DNA of 64,000 nucleotides, from positions 62,001 to 126,000 of the forward strand of contig DAOMQA010000002.1 in assembly GCA_035445085.1 (NCBI GenBank), given 5' to 3'. Below, one piece after another: positions 9,592 through 17,857 of the stretch. A program made the position numbers and the translations under genes. Below the pieces are notes generated by a model. That model was not told the DNA's origin. It searched no databases and was given only the letters and a program-made list of their open reading frames with translations. Numbering within the stretch: position 1 is the first letter of the stretch; each line of letters begins with the position of its first letter. This DNA comes from JBDHXE01 sp035445085 (GTDB taxonomy: Bacteria; Bacteroidota; Ignavibacteria; Kapaibacteriales; UBA2268).

Positions 9592-10360
9592 ATATATTCT
9601 TTTAGTTCTTATTATTCCAGTATTAATATCTTCTTGTAATAAGCAAGATAGAGTATATGAAGAAAAATTAGAACAATTTGCCCACAATCTAAACTTGAAA
9701 AATAAAGACTTTTGGCAAATACTTAATCTATACACCAAAATCTATTTAGACAGTAAGAGAGATACGAATGCTTTTGCTTCAATAGTTAGAAATTGTTATG
9801 ATTCCGATGTATTAATTAAAGCCGCTTCTATAACAAGCAACGACGGGTTCTTATTAGAAACTTATCCAGAATTATATTCTAAACTTAAAGGTAGTAATCT
9901 AAACAGTCAGCCACATACAAAATATTATACAAAATATCAATCAAAATTTATTTCACGACTATTTAGAGCCGTACAAGGCTTTGACGTAATTGTATATATA
10001 AACCCAATCGTTGAAAACAATATTTTTTTGGGTTCAGTTAATATATTGATTGACCCAGAAAAACTAATAGAGACTATTTTAGCAAAATCACCTTTCCCAC
10101 AAGGTAGCCAAATTATACTTATTCAAGGTGATGGAACAATTTTATATTCAACATTGCCAAAGTATAAACATAACAATATATTGACTTATTCTTATCAAAA
10201 TGATGTATTGGGGAATGAATTAGTAAATACCATAGGCAGCCAAGTAAAGGGTAAAAGCATATTTTCAAATACAAAAGAAAATAAAAGCCAGACAATGTAT
10301 TGGCAACAAATACCAATGGAAAAAGATAAATGGATAATCGTTGCAATAGTTAATAATTAA
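9587..10360 (+). CDS. Cache-like lipoprotein, probable AUU start codon
   Basis: The conventional first start in this frame is TTG 9695, but the frame stays open back to a TAA at 9569. The upstream codons encode a textbook lipoprotein signal (KYILLVLIIPVLISSC, Cys at 9635-9637). No ATG, GTG or TTG lies between that stop and the Cys codon, so translation probably begins at ATT 9587, overlapping the chemoreceptor stop codon, or at ATT 9575. The mature domain looks like a single Cache sensor (ITSNDGFLLETYPE, IILIQGDGTILYST, YWQQIPMEKDKWIIVAIV). It has no membrane helix or signalling domain of its own. I infer a ligand-binding partner of the receptor. A sequence error or frameshift is the alternative explanation for the missing start. 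Confidence 0.65.
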   Translation: MKYILLVLIIPVLISSCNKQDRVYEEKLEQFAHNLNLKNKDFWQILNLYTKIYLDSKRDTNAFASIVRNCYDSDVLIKAASITSNDGFLLETYPELYSKLKGSNLNSQPHTKYYTKYQSKFISRLFRAVQGFDVIVYINPIVENNIFLGSVNILIDPEKLIETILAKSPFPQGSQIILIQGDGTILYSTLPKYKHNNILTYSYQNDVLGNELVNTIGSQVKGKSIFSNTKENKSQTMYWQQIPMEKDKWIIVAIVNN

Positions 10361-11361
10361 ACTATATTTACCTCTGCCTCTAATTTTACGGCGAAAGCTA
10401 AATATACTCTCTCTATGACTAACATAGACAATTCAAGTAGCTCATTGCCATTAGCTTTGCCTAAGTTCGTAATAACAAGCGAATGCCGAGGCGATATACT
10501 TGCATCGCTAATATCATTTAGTCGCTTACCTTTCATACCGCAAGATTCTATTAACCACGCCGCAGACAACTTATAGTTTGTATTAAATGCGTAGTGTGGA
10601 ATATTAGGGTGTTCCCTTTGTAAAAGCTCTAACTTTTCCTTATCAATAATTGGATTCTTAAAAAAAGAGCCTGCCGTACCTACTTCGTCTGGATAAGGTA
10701 TTTTAGATTTTCTGATTTGGCATATATAATTAAATAGTGTTTCGGCTATCAGATTTGATGCGTCTAATTTCTTTAGTTCATTATAATGTAAATTAGGATT
10801 GAATTTCCTTTCTAATCTATAAACCACATTGGATATAATATACTTCTTAAATTCATTAGTCTTAAATATTGAAGAACGGTAACCAAAGTTACAATCATCT
10901 TTATAAATCTCTGTATACTCTCTGCTGTCAAGGTCAAACAATTCCGCTTTGAGAAAGCATTTCTCCTGCTCAATACCATAAGCTCCTATATTTTGTATGG
11001 GCGCTGCCCCACATTTACCTGGTATAAGAGCTAAGTTTTCTAAGCCATACAATTTATTTTTTAAAAGATATAGCAAAAAGCTATGCCATTCCTCGCCAGC
11101 CGCTACCCTAATATCTACAAAATTATCATTCTCTTCAACAATTTCTATCCCCTTTGTATCTATATATATAACATTATTATACTTAGCCTTACTAAATAGT
11201 GTATTGCTACCGCCACCTAATAAAATATAATTTTTATCTTTAATTATATTAAAAAGTTCTAATAAATCGCTATTATTTTCAACTCCATAAAAGTTTTCTG
11301 CATAAGTCTCTATATGCAGAGTATTATAATCTCTTAAATTAACATTATTCTTTATAATCAT
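10357..11361 (-). CDS. murB: UDP-N-acetylenolpyruvoylglucosamine reductase
   Basis: A 334-residue, E. coli-type (type I) MurB, which reduces UDP-GlcNAc-enolpyruvate to UDP-MurNAc with NADPH and FAD in peptidoglycan precursor synthesis. The FAD-binding segment LLGGGSNTLFS, the GAAPIQNIGAYG loop, the active-site Ser in GTAGSFFKNP and the C-terminal Glu in LEAEVNIV are all present. It lies 3 bases downstream of the PBP2 gene, so the two are probably co-transcribed. Its 3' end overlaps that of the convergent lipoprotein gene by 4 bases. Confidence 0.95.
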   Translation of the reverse strand: MIIKNNVNLRDYNTLHIETYAENFYGVENNSDLLELFNIIKDKNYILLGGGSNTLFSKAKYNNVIYIDTKGIEIVEENDNFVDIRVAAGEEWHSFLLYLLKNKLYGLENLALIPGKCGAAPIQNIGAYGIEQEKCFLKAELFDLDSREYTEIYKDDCNFGYRSSIFKTNEFKKYIISNVVYRLERKFNPNLHYNELKKLDASNLIAETLFNYICQIRKSKIPYPDEVGTAGSFFKNPIIDKEKLELLQREHPNIPHYAFNTNYKLSAAWLIESCGMKGKRLNDISDASISPRHSLVITNLGKANGNELLELSMLVIERVYLAFAVKLEAEVNIV

Positions 11362-11364
11362 ATT

Positions 11365-13221
11365 TTAATCAGGAATTTCATCAATAGGTTTATGTTGGGT
11401 ACTATCTGTCATTTTTACATAATATTTAGCTGGATTTTTATATTCTTCGTAATTCCCGTGGAAATATGCATCTAATAATTTATGGGCAATAGGAGCAGAA
11501 ACAGCCCCGCCAAAGCCCGCATTCTCTACAAAAATCGCCATTGCAATTTTTGGATTTTCTAAGGGTGCAAAGCACACAAACCAAGCATGGTCTTGACCAT
11601 GTGGATTTTGAGCTGTCCCTGTTTTGCCACACACCTGAATATCTGGCAATTTAGCCGCTGATGCTGTACCACCAGGTACATTTACTACATCGAGCATACC
11701 TTTCTTTACTATGTCAAAGATTTCCTTTTTTATAGGCAAGTGAGTACCTTGTACGTTTAAAGGCTCTAATTTATTTGTAATATTATTTTTGATATATCTA
11801 ACAATATGTGGCTTAAACAAGGTACCTTCGTTTGCAATAGCAGCTGTATAAACAGCCATTTGCAAAGGAGTAGTTAAAATTTCACCCTGCCCTATACCAT
11901 AATTTACCATACGCCCTTCAAAAGATACATTGCCTAACATCTTGTGTAACCATGCACGTGTAGGTAACAGTCCTTTAGCTTCTCCGGGCAAATCAATGCC
12001 AGTTCTTTGCCCAAAGCCAAACATTTTGCCGTACTTTTCAAATACATCGATACCTATTTTTCTACCCAACTGATAAAAGAACACATTACAAGAAGTTTGT
12101 ATAGCTCTTTCTACACTGACATTGCCATGCGCCCCGTGGCACTTCCTATACTTACCACCCCAATCTAATCCGCCCCCGCAATATATTGTAGTGTGTTCAT
12201 CTATAAGCCCTTCTTGCATAGCTGCTATTGCTATGAGCATCTTCCACGTTGAGCCCGGAGGGTATTGTGATTGAATAGCTCGATGAAGCAAGGGAGAAGC
12301 TTTATCTTGAGCTAAGGCATTGTATATTTTATATGGAACTTTTCCGCTAAAGTCCCTAGGATCATAATCTGGCTTAGAGGCTAAGGCAATAATAGAACCG
12401 TCTTGAGGATTGATAGCAACGACGGTGCCTCGCTTGCCTGATAATAATTTTTCCGCTAATTCTTGTAATTGAATATCTATTCCAAGCTGTAAATCGAAGC
12501 CATTTTTAGGCAATATATCAATACTGCCATTATCAAAAGAAGCTACTTTTTGTCCAAATTTATTTACAGCAACATATTGAGTGCCAAATTGCCCGCGAAG
12601 GTCGTTCTCGTAAGTACTCTCTAAACCAAATTGCCCAATTTTGTCACCAGGGAAATAATACGGACGCTTTTTGAGTTGGTCTTGAGTAATTTCGCGAGTA
12701 TAGCCTAATAAATGTGCCATATTACCATCAAACTGATAGAGCCTCTTATACTCTGTCTCTACTTCCACACCAGGCAAAAATTCATTATACTCTTCAATTT
12801 GAGATGTAACTTCAAAAGGTGCATCTCTATATACTTTAATTGGATTAAATTCTGAATAGACTCGATACCTATTAATAATTTTCATTATTTCTACAGAATC
12901 CATATCTAAAATTTGCGAAAGCAAAGGCATTGCGTATGATTTAAATAAGTATGGTGTAACCGTTACCGAAAATGATGGCTCATTATGAACAATCAATTGA
13001 CCATTCCTATCATAAATATTGCCTCGAAAAGGCTCAACGCGTACCCTTTTTATTGCTTGTGCATCAGAAGTACTTTTGTATTTAGTCCCCTCGATTAATT
13101 GCAAATAAGCAATACGTAATATGAACATCGAAGCTATTAGAATGACAATTGTCTTGGTTGTTCTGCTACGGTCTAATCCTGCAAAATCACCACTTCCTTC
13201 CGCTAAAATCTTTAAACTCAT
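11365..13221 (-). CDS. mrdA: Penicillin-binding protein 2 (elongation transpeptidase)
   Basis: A 618-residue class B PBP that cross-links peptidoglycan during lateral elongation. There is one N-terminal membrane anchor (about residues 22-42), a pedestal/dimerisation domain beginning RGNIYDRNGQLIVHN, and a transpeptidase domain. The catalytic motifs are intact: S324-T-W-K327, S377-C-N379 and K533-T-G535. The usual neighbours mreC, mreD and rodA are absent from the window; instead murB follows. The start ATG at 13221 places the anchor correctly. Confidence 0.94.
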   Translation of the reverse strand: MSLKILAEGSGDFAGLDRSRTTKTIVILIASMFILRIAYLQLIEGTKYKSTSDAQAIKRVRVEPFRGNIYDRNGQLIVHNEPSFSVTVTPYLFKSYAMPLLSQILDMDSVEIMKIINRYRVYSEFNPIKVYRDAPFEVTSQIEEYNEFLPGVEVETEYKRLYQFDGNMAHLLGYTREITQDQLKKRPYYFPGDKIGQFGLESTYENDLRGQFGTQYVAVNKFGQKVASFDNGSIDILPKNGFDLQLGIDIQLQELAEKLLSGKRGTVVAINPQDGSIIALASKPDYDPRDFSGKVPYKIYNALAQDKASPLLHRAIQSQYPPGSTWKMLIAIAAMQEGLIDEHTTIYCGGGLDWGGKYRKCHGAHGNVSVERAIQTSCNVFFYQLGRKIGIDVFEKYGKMFGFGQRTGIDLPGEAKGLLPTRAWLHKMLGNVSFEGRMVNYGIGQGEILTTPLQMAVYTAAIANEGTLFKPHIVRYIKNNITNKLEPLNVQGTHLPIKKEIFDIVKKGMLDVVNVPGGTASAAKLPDIQVCGKTGTAQNPHGQDHAWFVCFAPLENPKIAMAIFVENAGFGGAVSAPIAHKLLDAYFHGNYEEYKNPAKYYVKMTDSTQHKPIDEIPD

Positions 13222-13331
13222 TATTTATTTGTATATTTGGATAAACAACTATACACATAAACGAATTTCTATAATATTTGGTTAGTTGAAAATTTATTTC
13301 TACGCACTAAATAGTATAAAAGGATTGTCTA

Positions 13332-14561
13332 ATGAAAAACAAATATGTCTATTTAATTCTATTCTTAGCATTTACAGTCAGAATAGTTTACCTTTTTACT
13401 ATGGTAGATTTAAATAAGGACGATTACAATGAATATGGTTATCTTGCCCAAAATATTGAAAGCGGTAGAGGCTTCTCTGTAAATTACGATATTACTAATG
13501 AGCTAAGACCATACTTTAATATTAATGAACCGGCTTACAAATCAGCATATATGCCACCTGCCTATGTATATTATCTTGTTGCTTTTATGCACATAGATAA
13601 TATTAAATTACGAAATATATTATTATACTCTTCGCAAATAATCCTTTCGATACTATGTATTGTGCTTTTATATAAACTAACAAACTTAATGTTCAACAAA
13701 AGAGTAGCATTAATTAGTATTTTAATATACGCTCTCCTGCCAGAATTAATCTATGTTGTAGCTATTCCAAACTCTATAATACATTTCCATATATTGCTAT
13801 TACTCATTCTATATTACACATATAAGTACCACTTAGAAGAGAGATTTATTTATAATATTTACATTACAATATGTTTTGCATTAGGGATATATTTTCGCTC
13901 TGACTTTGCACTATTCTTAGCTTTTTATGTATTGGTGCTAATATATCAAAAGCGACCTAAATTAGCTTTTATAATATTCGTAATTTCGATGTCACTACTA
14001 CTTCCTTGGCAAATCAGAAATTATATGATATTTAATAAATATGTTTTTCTAACTACCAATAGTGGATTTAATCTTTATAGAGGGCACTATAATGGAGATG
14101 ACTATAATATGCACATAGAACCCAAAGTATTTGATGAGTTAAAGAAAAACATTGAAAATAAAGATTTTGATATAATACAAAATACAATATATACAAAGTA
14201 TGCTATTGAACATATTAAAGTCCATATATTAACCGCTACCCTTGATGGCTTTACTAATATATTGAAATTTATTTTTATACAGTACCGCGACCCACGCAGC
14301 ATTAACCCATTTTATTTAATTCCTTGGCTACTTATGTTACCATTATCAATTTATGGATTCTTACAGGCAAAACGTTCATACTTAAACGCATATATTATTT
14401 TATTTATAGTATCTAATTTGATAACTATCTTTATATTTTTTGCTATTCCGAGATATCAAACATTGGCAAAAATTATACTACTGCCATATATGGCTTATTC
14501 TATTGCCTTTTTGTTAGATAAAACGCCTTACTTTAATAAGGCTACTAAAAAAATAGAATAA
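13332..14561 (+). CDS. Membrane glycosyltransferase, GT-C/GT39-like
   Basis: A 409-residue polytopic protein with about ten hydrophobic segments. The first periplasmic loop contains DLNKDDYNEYGYLAQNI and later SAYMPPAYVYYLVA, the arrangement seen in ArnT/PMT-like glycosyltransferases that use polyprenyl-phosphate sugars. An AAGGA-like ribosome site precedes the ATG. Substrate and acceptor cannot be told from sequence. It is divergent from the PBP2 gene and followed by the nad genes, with a palindrome directly after its stop codon. Confidence 0.8.
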   Translation: MKNKYVYLILFLAFTVRIVYLFTMVDLNKDDYNEYGYLAQNIESGRGFSVNYDITNELRPYFNINEPAYKSAYMPPAYVYYLVAFMHIDNIKLRNILLYSSQIILSILCIVLLYKLTNLMFNKRVALISILIYALLPELIYVVAIPNSIIHFHILLLLILYYTYKYHLEERFIYNIYITICFALGIYFRSDFALFLAFYVLVLIYQKRPKLAFIIFVISMSLLLPWQIRNYMIFNKYVFLTTNSGFNLYRGHYNGDDYNMHIEPKVFDELKKNIENKDFDIIQNTIYTKYAIEHIKVHILTATLDGFTNILKFIFIQYRDPRSINPFYLIPWLLMLPLSIYGFLQAKRSYLNAYIILFIVSNLITIFIFFAIPRYQTLAKIILLPYMAYSIAFLLDKTPYFNKATKKIE

Positions 14562-14564
14562 GAG

Positions 14565-14636
14565 CGAATAAATTCGTACTTAATTATCTTTACATTATGA
14601 CTACTATAAGCGTAAAAGCCTTTAAATGCTTTTACG
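14565..14636 (+). promoter_or_regulatory. Two palindromes in the leader of nadA-nadC-dapB
   Basis: CGAAT-AA-ATTCG (14565-14576) and the longer CGTAAAAGC / GCTTTTACG (14611-14619 and 14628-14636, 8-base loop) are perfect inverted repeats in the 135 bp between the preceding gene and the nadA ATG. Either could be a repressor operator. The second could also fold in RNA. No T-run follows it, so it is not a typical terminator. I do not recognise it as a known NAD-responsive site. Confidence 0.5.
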
Positions 14637-14696
14637 AGCAAAGGAAATGTAATTTTGAAACGTCTTATTTACTTTTTAAAAGGAGTTTATACTGCT

Positions 14697-15620
14697 ATGT
14701 CAGAAAAAATTGAAAAACTTAATAAATTAAAAAAAGAGCGGAACGCTGTAATACTTGCTCATTACTACCAAGATGATGAAATACAAGATGTAGCAGATTT
14801 TATGGGTGATTCGCTTGCCTTAGCTCAACAAGCTCAAAAAATAGATGCCGATGTAATACTATTTTGTGGTGTGCATTTTATGGCAGAAACAGCAAAGATA
14901 TTAAATCCAGATAAAATAGTATTAGTTCCAGATATGGAAGCTGGCTGTTCTTTAGCTAATAGCGCACCAAAGGACAGATTTAAACAGTGGATAGATGATC
15001 ACCCTGGCCATGCAGTGATATCATACATTAATTGTAGTGCCGATGTAAAATCTATGTGCGATGTTATATGTACGTCTTCCAATGCAGATAAGGTTGTCAA
15101 TTCGTTCCCTAAGGATATGCCTATTTTATTTGCTCCAGATAAATATTTAGGAAATTATTTAAACAAAAAACTTGGTAGAAATATGAAGTTGTGGGACGGC
15201 TCTTGCCAAGTACACGAAATATTTTCTGAACAAGAAGTTATAAATTTAACCGCACAATACCCCGATGCTTACGTACTAGCACACCCCGAATGTCCTGACA
15301 ATATATTAGATTATGCTGACTTTGTAGGCTCTACTACTGCTCTTATTAAAGAAGCAACTAGTAGCCCTCAGACCGATATAATTATTTTAACTGAACCTGG
15401 AGTAATTCACCAAATGAAAAAAATTGCTCCTCACAAGAATTACATACCTGTTGCCTCAATTACTGGTTGCGCTTGCAATATGTGCCCTTATATGAAGTTG
15501 AATACAATCGATAAAATGATTGCAGCGTTAGAAAATTTAGAACCACAGATAATTATGGACGACGCAATAAGATTACGCGCTGAAAAACCATTACTAAGAA
15601 TGTTAGAACTAAGTAAGTAA
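14697..15620 (+). CDS. nadA: Quinolinate synthase
   Basis: A 307-residue 4Fe-4S enzyme that condenses iminoaspartate with dihydroxyacetone phosphate to quinolinate, in de novo NAD synthesis. ILAHYYQDDEIQDVADFMGD and CGVHFMAETA carry substrate- and cluster-binding residues, and further cysteines lie in SCQVHEIF and GCACNMCPYMK. I chose ATG 14697 because an AAAGGAG ribosome site lies just upstream and the family begins with this helix. A TTG at 14655 would add 14 unlike residues. nadC follows 11 bases later. nadB, which supplies iminoaspartate, is not in the window. Confidence 0.95.
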   Translation: MSEKIEKLNKLKKERNAVILAHYYQDDEIQDVADFMGDSLALAQQAQKIDADVILFCGVHFMAETAKILNPDKIVLVPDMEAGCSLANSAPKDRFKQWIDDHPGHAVISYINCSADVKSMCDVICTSSNADKVVNSFPKDMPILFAPDKYLGNYLNKKLGRNMKLWDGSCQVHEIFSEQEVINLTAQYPDAYVLAHPECPDNILDYADFVGSTTALIKEATSSPQTDIIILTEPGVIHQMKKIAPHKNYIPVASITGCACNMCPYMKLNTIDKMIAALENLEPQIIMDDAIRLRAEKPLLRMLELSK

Positions 15621-15631
15621 AAGGATATTAT

Positions 15632-16486
15632 ATGCTGAATTACCCACGTATCACGGAATTGCCTAAAGAGTATATTAAGGAAAAGGTAGAGGCAATTTTG
15701 GAGGAAGATTCTTCACAAGAGGATTGGACCTCGATAGCTACTATCAATCCTGGAAGCAAGACTACTGCGTATATTGAATCCTTAGAAGAAATGGTTTTTG
15801 TAGGTAAAAGTATCATTGAAAATTTTTTCAATGATACTATGAACATTCAAATATTTGCCAATGATGGAGATATGATTTATAAAAATGCTATAATCGCTGA
15901 AATTAGTGGTTCTACTCTTGAAATACTACAAAAAGAACGTTCATTGCTTAATTTAATACAAAGATTATCCGGTATAGCAACTGCCACTAGGAAGTATACC
16001 GATTTGGCTTCTCCTTTTAATATAAAAATTTTAGACACAAGAAAAACCACTCCACTACTAAGATTATTTGAAAAATATGCTGTTACAATGGGAGGTGGGT
16101 ACAACCACAGGTTGAATCTGTCTAAAGCAATAATGATTAAAGATAATCATATTAAAGCGTCTGGCTCAATAACTAATGCGGTAAATTACGCACTTAAGTA
16201 CAATTTAAACATAGAGGTTGAAGCTGATAATTTTGAGCAGGTTAAAGAAATTTGTTATACTAAGGCAAATGGTATATTACTTGATAATATGAGCCCAGAA
16301 GAAACCCAAAAGATAGTTGAATATATAAGAAGCGTTAGAAGCAAGGAAGACTTTTATATAATTTCTTCTGGTGGTATTAATTTAAAAAACATGGAACAAT
16401 ATTTGAATACTGGTATCGATGCTATATCAACAGGAGCTATTACACATAGCGTAAAAGCAGCCGATATTAGATTAGAACTAAAATAG
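15632..16486 (+). CDS. nadC: Quinolinate phosphoribosyltransferase (nicotinate-nucleotide pyrophosphorylase)
   Basis: A 284-residue enzyme making nicotinate mononucleotide from quinolinate and PRPP. The signature segments are DTRKTTPLLR, GGYNHRLNLSKAIMIKDNHI and EVEADNFEQ, with the terminal barrel motif SSGGINLKNMEQY. It has a Shine-Dalgarno (AAAGGA) and forms an operon with nadA and dapB. A perfect 14-bp-arm palindrome lies inside the coding sequence at 15809-15838. Confidence 0.95.
   Translation: MLNYPRITELPKEYIKEKVEAILEEDSSQEDWTSIATINPGSKTTAYIESLEEMVFVGKSIIENFFNDTMNIQIFANDGDMIYKNAIIAEISGSTLEILQKERSLLNLIQRLSGIATATRKYTDLASPFNIKILDTRKTTPLLRLFEKYAVTMGGGYNHRLNLSKAIMIKDNHIKASGSITNAVNYALKYNLNIEVEADNFEQVKEICYTKANGILLDNMSPEETQKIVEYIRSVRSKEDFYIISSGGINLKNMEQYLNTGIDAISTGAITHSVKAADIRLELK
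15809..15838 (+). repeat. Perfect 14-bp-arm inverted repeat inside nadC
   Basis: AGTATCATTGAAAA (15809-15822), two bases (TT), then its exact reverse complement at 15825-15838. The encoded residues (KSIIENFFNDTM) are not strongly conserved, so the DNA or RNA structure may itself be selected, or it may be chance. Confidence 0.85.
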
Positions 16487-16495
16487 GAGAATTTT

Positions 16496-17233
16496 ATGGA
16501 ATTACCAAAAATCGCAATTAATGGTTATGGCAAGATGGGCAAAGAAGTTGAATACTTAGCCCGACAATCTAATTTTCAAATTACGGACATATTTGATATA
16601 GATAAACCAATAAATCCAAATAGGAATTATGAATTTGATGTAGCAATAGAATTTACTACACCTAATGCGGTTCTACATAATATAGAACTTTTAGCTGCAA
16701 TGGGCAAAAATATTGTAGTAGGAACAACGGGCTGGTACGACAAAGCCGACGAAGTACAAGCTATAGTTGAAAAATATAACATAGGTTTAGTATGGGGTTC
16801 AAACTTTTCTGTAGGTATGAATGTATTTTTTAAAGTTACGGAATATACTGCAAAATTATTTAACAAACTAAATAATTATGACCCTTTTGTTTATGAAATT
16901 CATCATAATCAAAAAAAAGACAGCCCTGGAGGGACCGCCTTATCATTAGCAGAAATATTAATTGAAAATATAGATAGAAAAACAAAGATAAATACAAGCA
17001 ATGAAAACATTCAACCTGATGAATTAAGTGTTGCTTCTTCGCGTGGCGGATATATACCGGGCACTCATATTTTGAATTTTGATTCTGTAGCTGACACAAT
17101 ACAATTCTCACATATAGCTCGTAATAGGTCTGGCTTTGCGTCCGGAGCATTAGAGGCAGCAAAGCAAATACACAAGCTCAAAGGCTATCATAATTTTTCT
17201 ACTTTATTAAATAATTTATTTAACGAAGTGTAA
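16496..17233 (+). CDS. dapB: 4-hydroxy-tetrahydrodipicolinate reductase
   Basis: A 245-residue NAD(P)H-dependent enzyme in the diaminopimelate/lysine pathway, which supplies the peptidoglycan cross-link residue. An N-terminal GYGKMGKEVE nucleotide fold is followed by VGTTGWY and the catalytic EIHHNQKKDSPGGTALSLAE segment with the His-His and Lys residues. It has a clear Shine-Dalgarno (AGGAG) and sits 9 bases after nadC. The enzymes on either side share aspartate as upstream precursor. Confidence 0.95.
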   Translation: MELPKIAINGYGKMGKEVEYLARQSNFQITDIFDIDKPINPNRNYEFDVAIEFTTPNAVLHNIELLAAMGKNIVVGTTGWYDKADEVQAIVEKYNIGLVWGSNFSVGMNVFFKVTEYTAKLFNKLNNYDPFVYEIHHNQKKDSPGGTALSLAEILIENIDRKTKINTSNENIQPDELSVASSRGGYIPGTHILNFDSVADTIQFSHIARNRSGFASGALEAAKQIHKLKGYHNFSTLLNNLFNEV

Positions 17234-17286
17234 CCTTTTTAAATTTTGTGTGTTATTGTTATTGAAACGATATGTTAAATTAAAAA

Positions 17287-17844
17287 ATGGCAAGAAAGTT
17301 TGATGAATATAGTGATAAAGAACTCTGTGAGATGCTTAGTAAAAAGAAAGAAATTGCAGAAGGAGCTTTCACTGAATTATTTAATCGATATTCACAAAAG
17401 GTATATGCATTCTGTCGCAGATTTATGGGTGATAGAGATATAGCCCTTGATATTTATCAAGAGACTTTTTTAAGATTTCATCAAAGTGCGATAAAAAATA
17501 ATAAAATAGATAATATACCCGGCTATCTAATGAAAACGGCAAGGAACTTATGTTTAAATGCCAAAAGAGACGAAAGACCGAGTATTACTTTTGAAGAATA
17601 TATGGGGGGCGAGGACGATTCATTAGAAAATGATAAGGATGAGTTGCTATCGCTAATACAAAAAGCATTAGAATTATTACCCGATGATTACAAAGAAGTA
17701 TTTATTTTGCGAGAGTACGATGGATTGCCGTATAGCGAAATTGCCGTAATAACAGATAATACTGTTGCAAATGTAAAAGTTAAAGTACATAGAGCTAAGC
17801 AAAAGATAAAAGAAATTTTGCAGCCATATTTGAGCGAATTATAG
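17287..17844 (+). CDS. ECF-type RNA polymerase sigma factor
   Basis: A 185-residue sigma-70 family factor with only regions 2 and 4. Region 2 lies at about residues 22-90 (AFTELFNRYSQKVYAFCRRF, then DIALDIYQETF). The region 4 helix-turn-helix lies at about 125-180 (LPDDYKEVFILREYDGLPYS, then NVKVKVHRAKQKIKEIL). It directly precedes the anti-sigma-like gene by 13 bases, the classic sigma/anti-sigma pairing. The regulon is unknown. Confidence 0.92.
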   Translation: MARKFDEYSDKELCEMLSKKKEIAEGAFTELFNRYSQKVYAFCRRFMGDRDIALDIYQETFLRFHQSAIKNNKIDNIPGYLMKTARNLCLNAKRDERPSITFEEYMGGEDDSLENDKDELLSLIQKALELLPDDYKEVFILREYDGLPYSEIAVITDNTVANVKVKVHRAKQKIKEILQPYLSEL

Positions 17845-17857
17845 TAGATAGTAGATT

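Noticed and set aside
14655..14696. TTG start for nadA giving 14 extra residues
   Set aside because: The AAAGGAG ribosome site and family homology fit ATG 14697.
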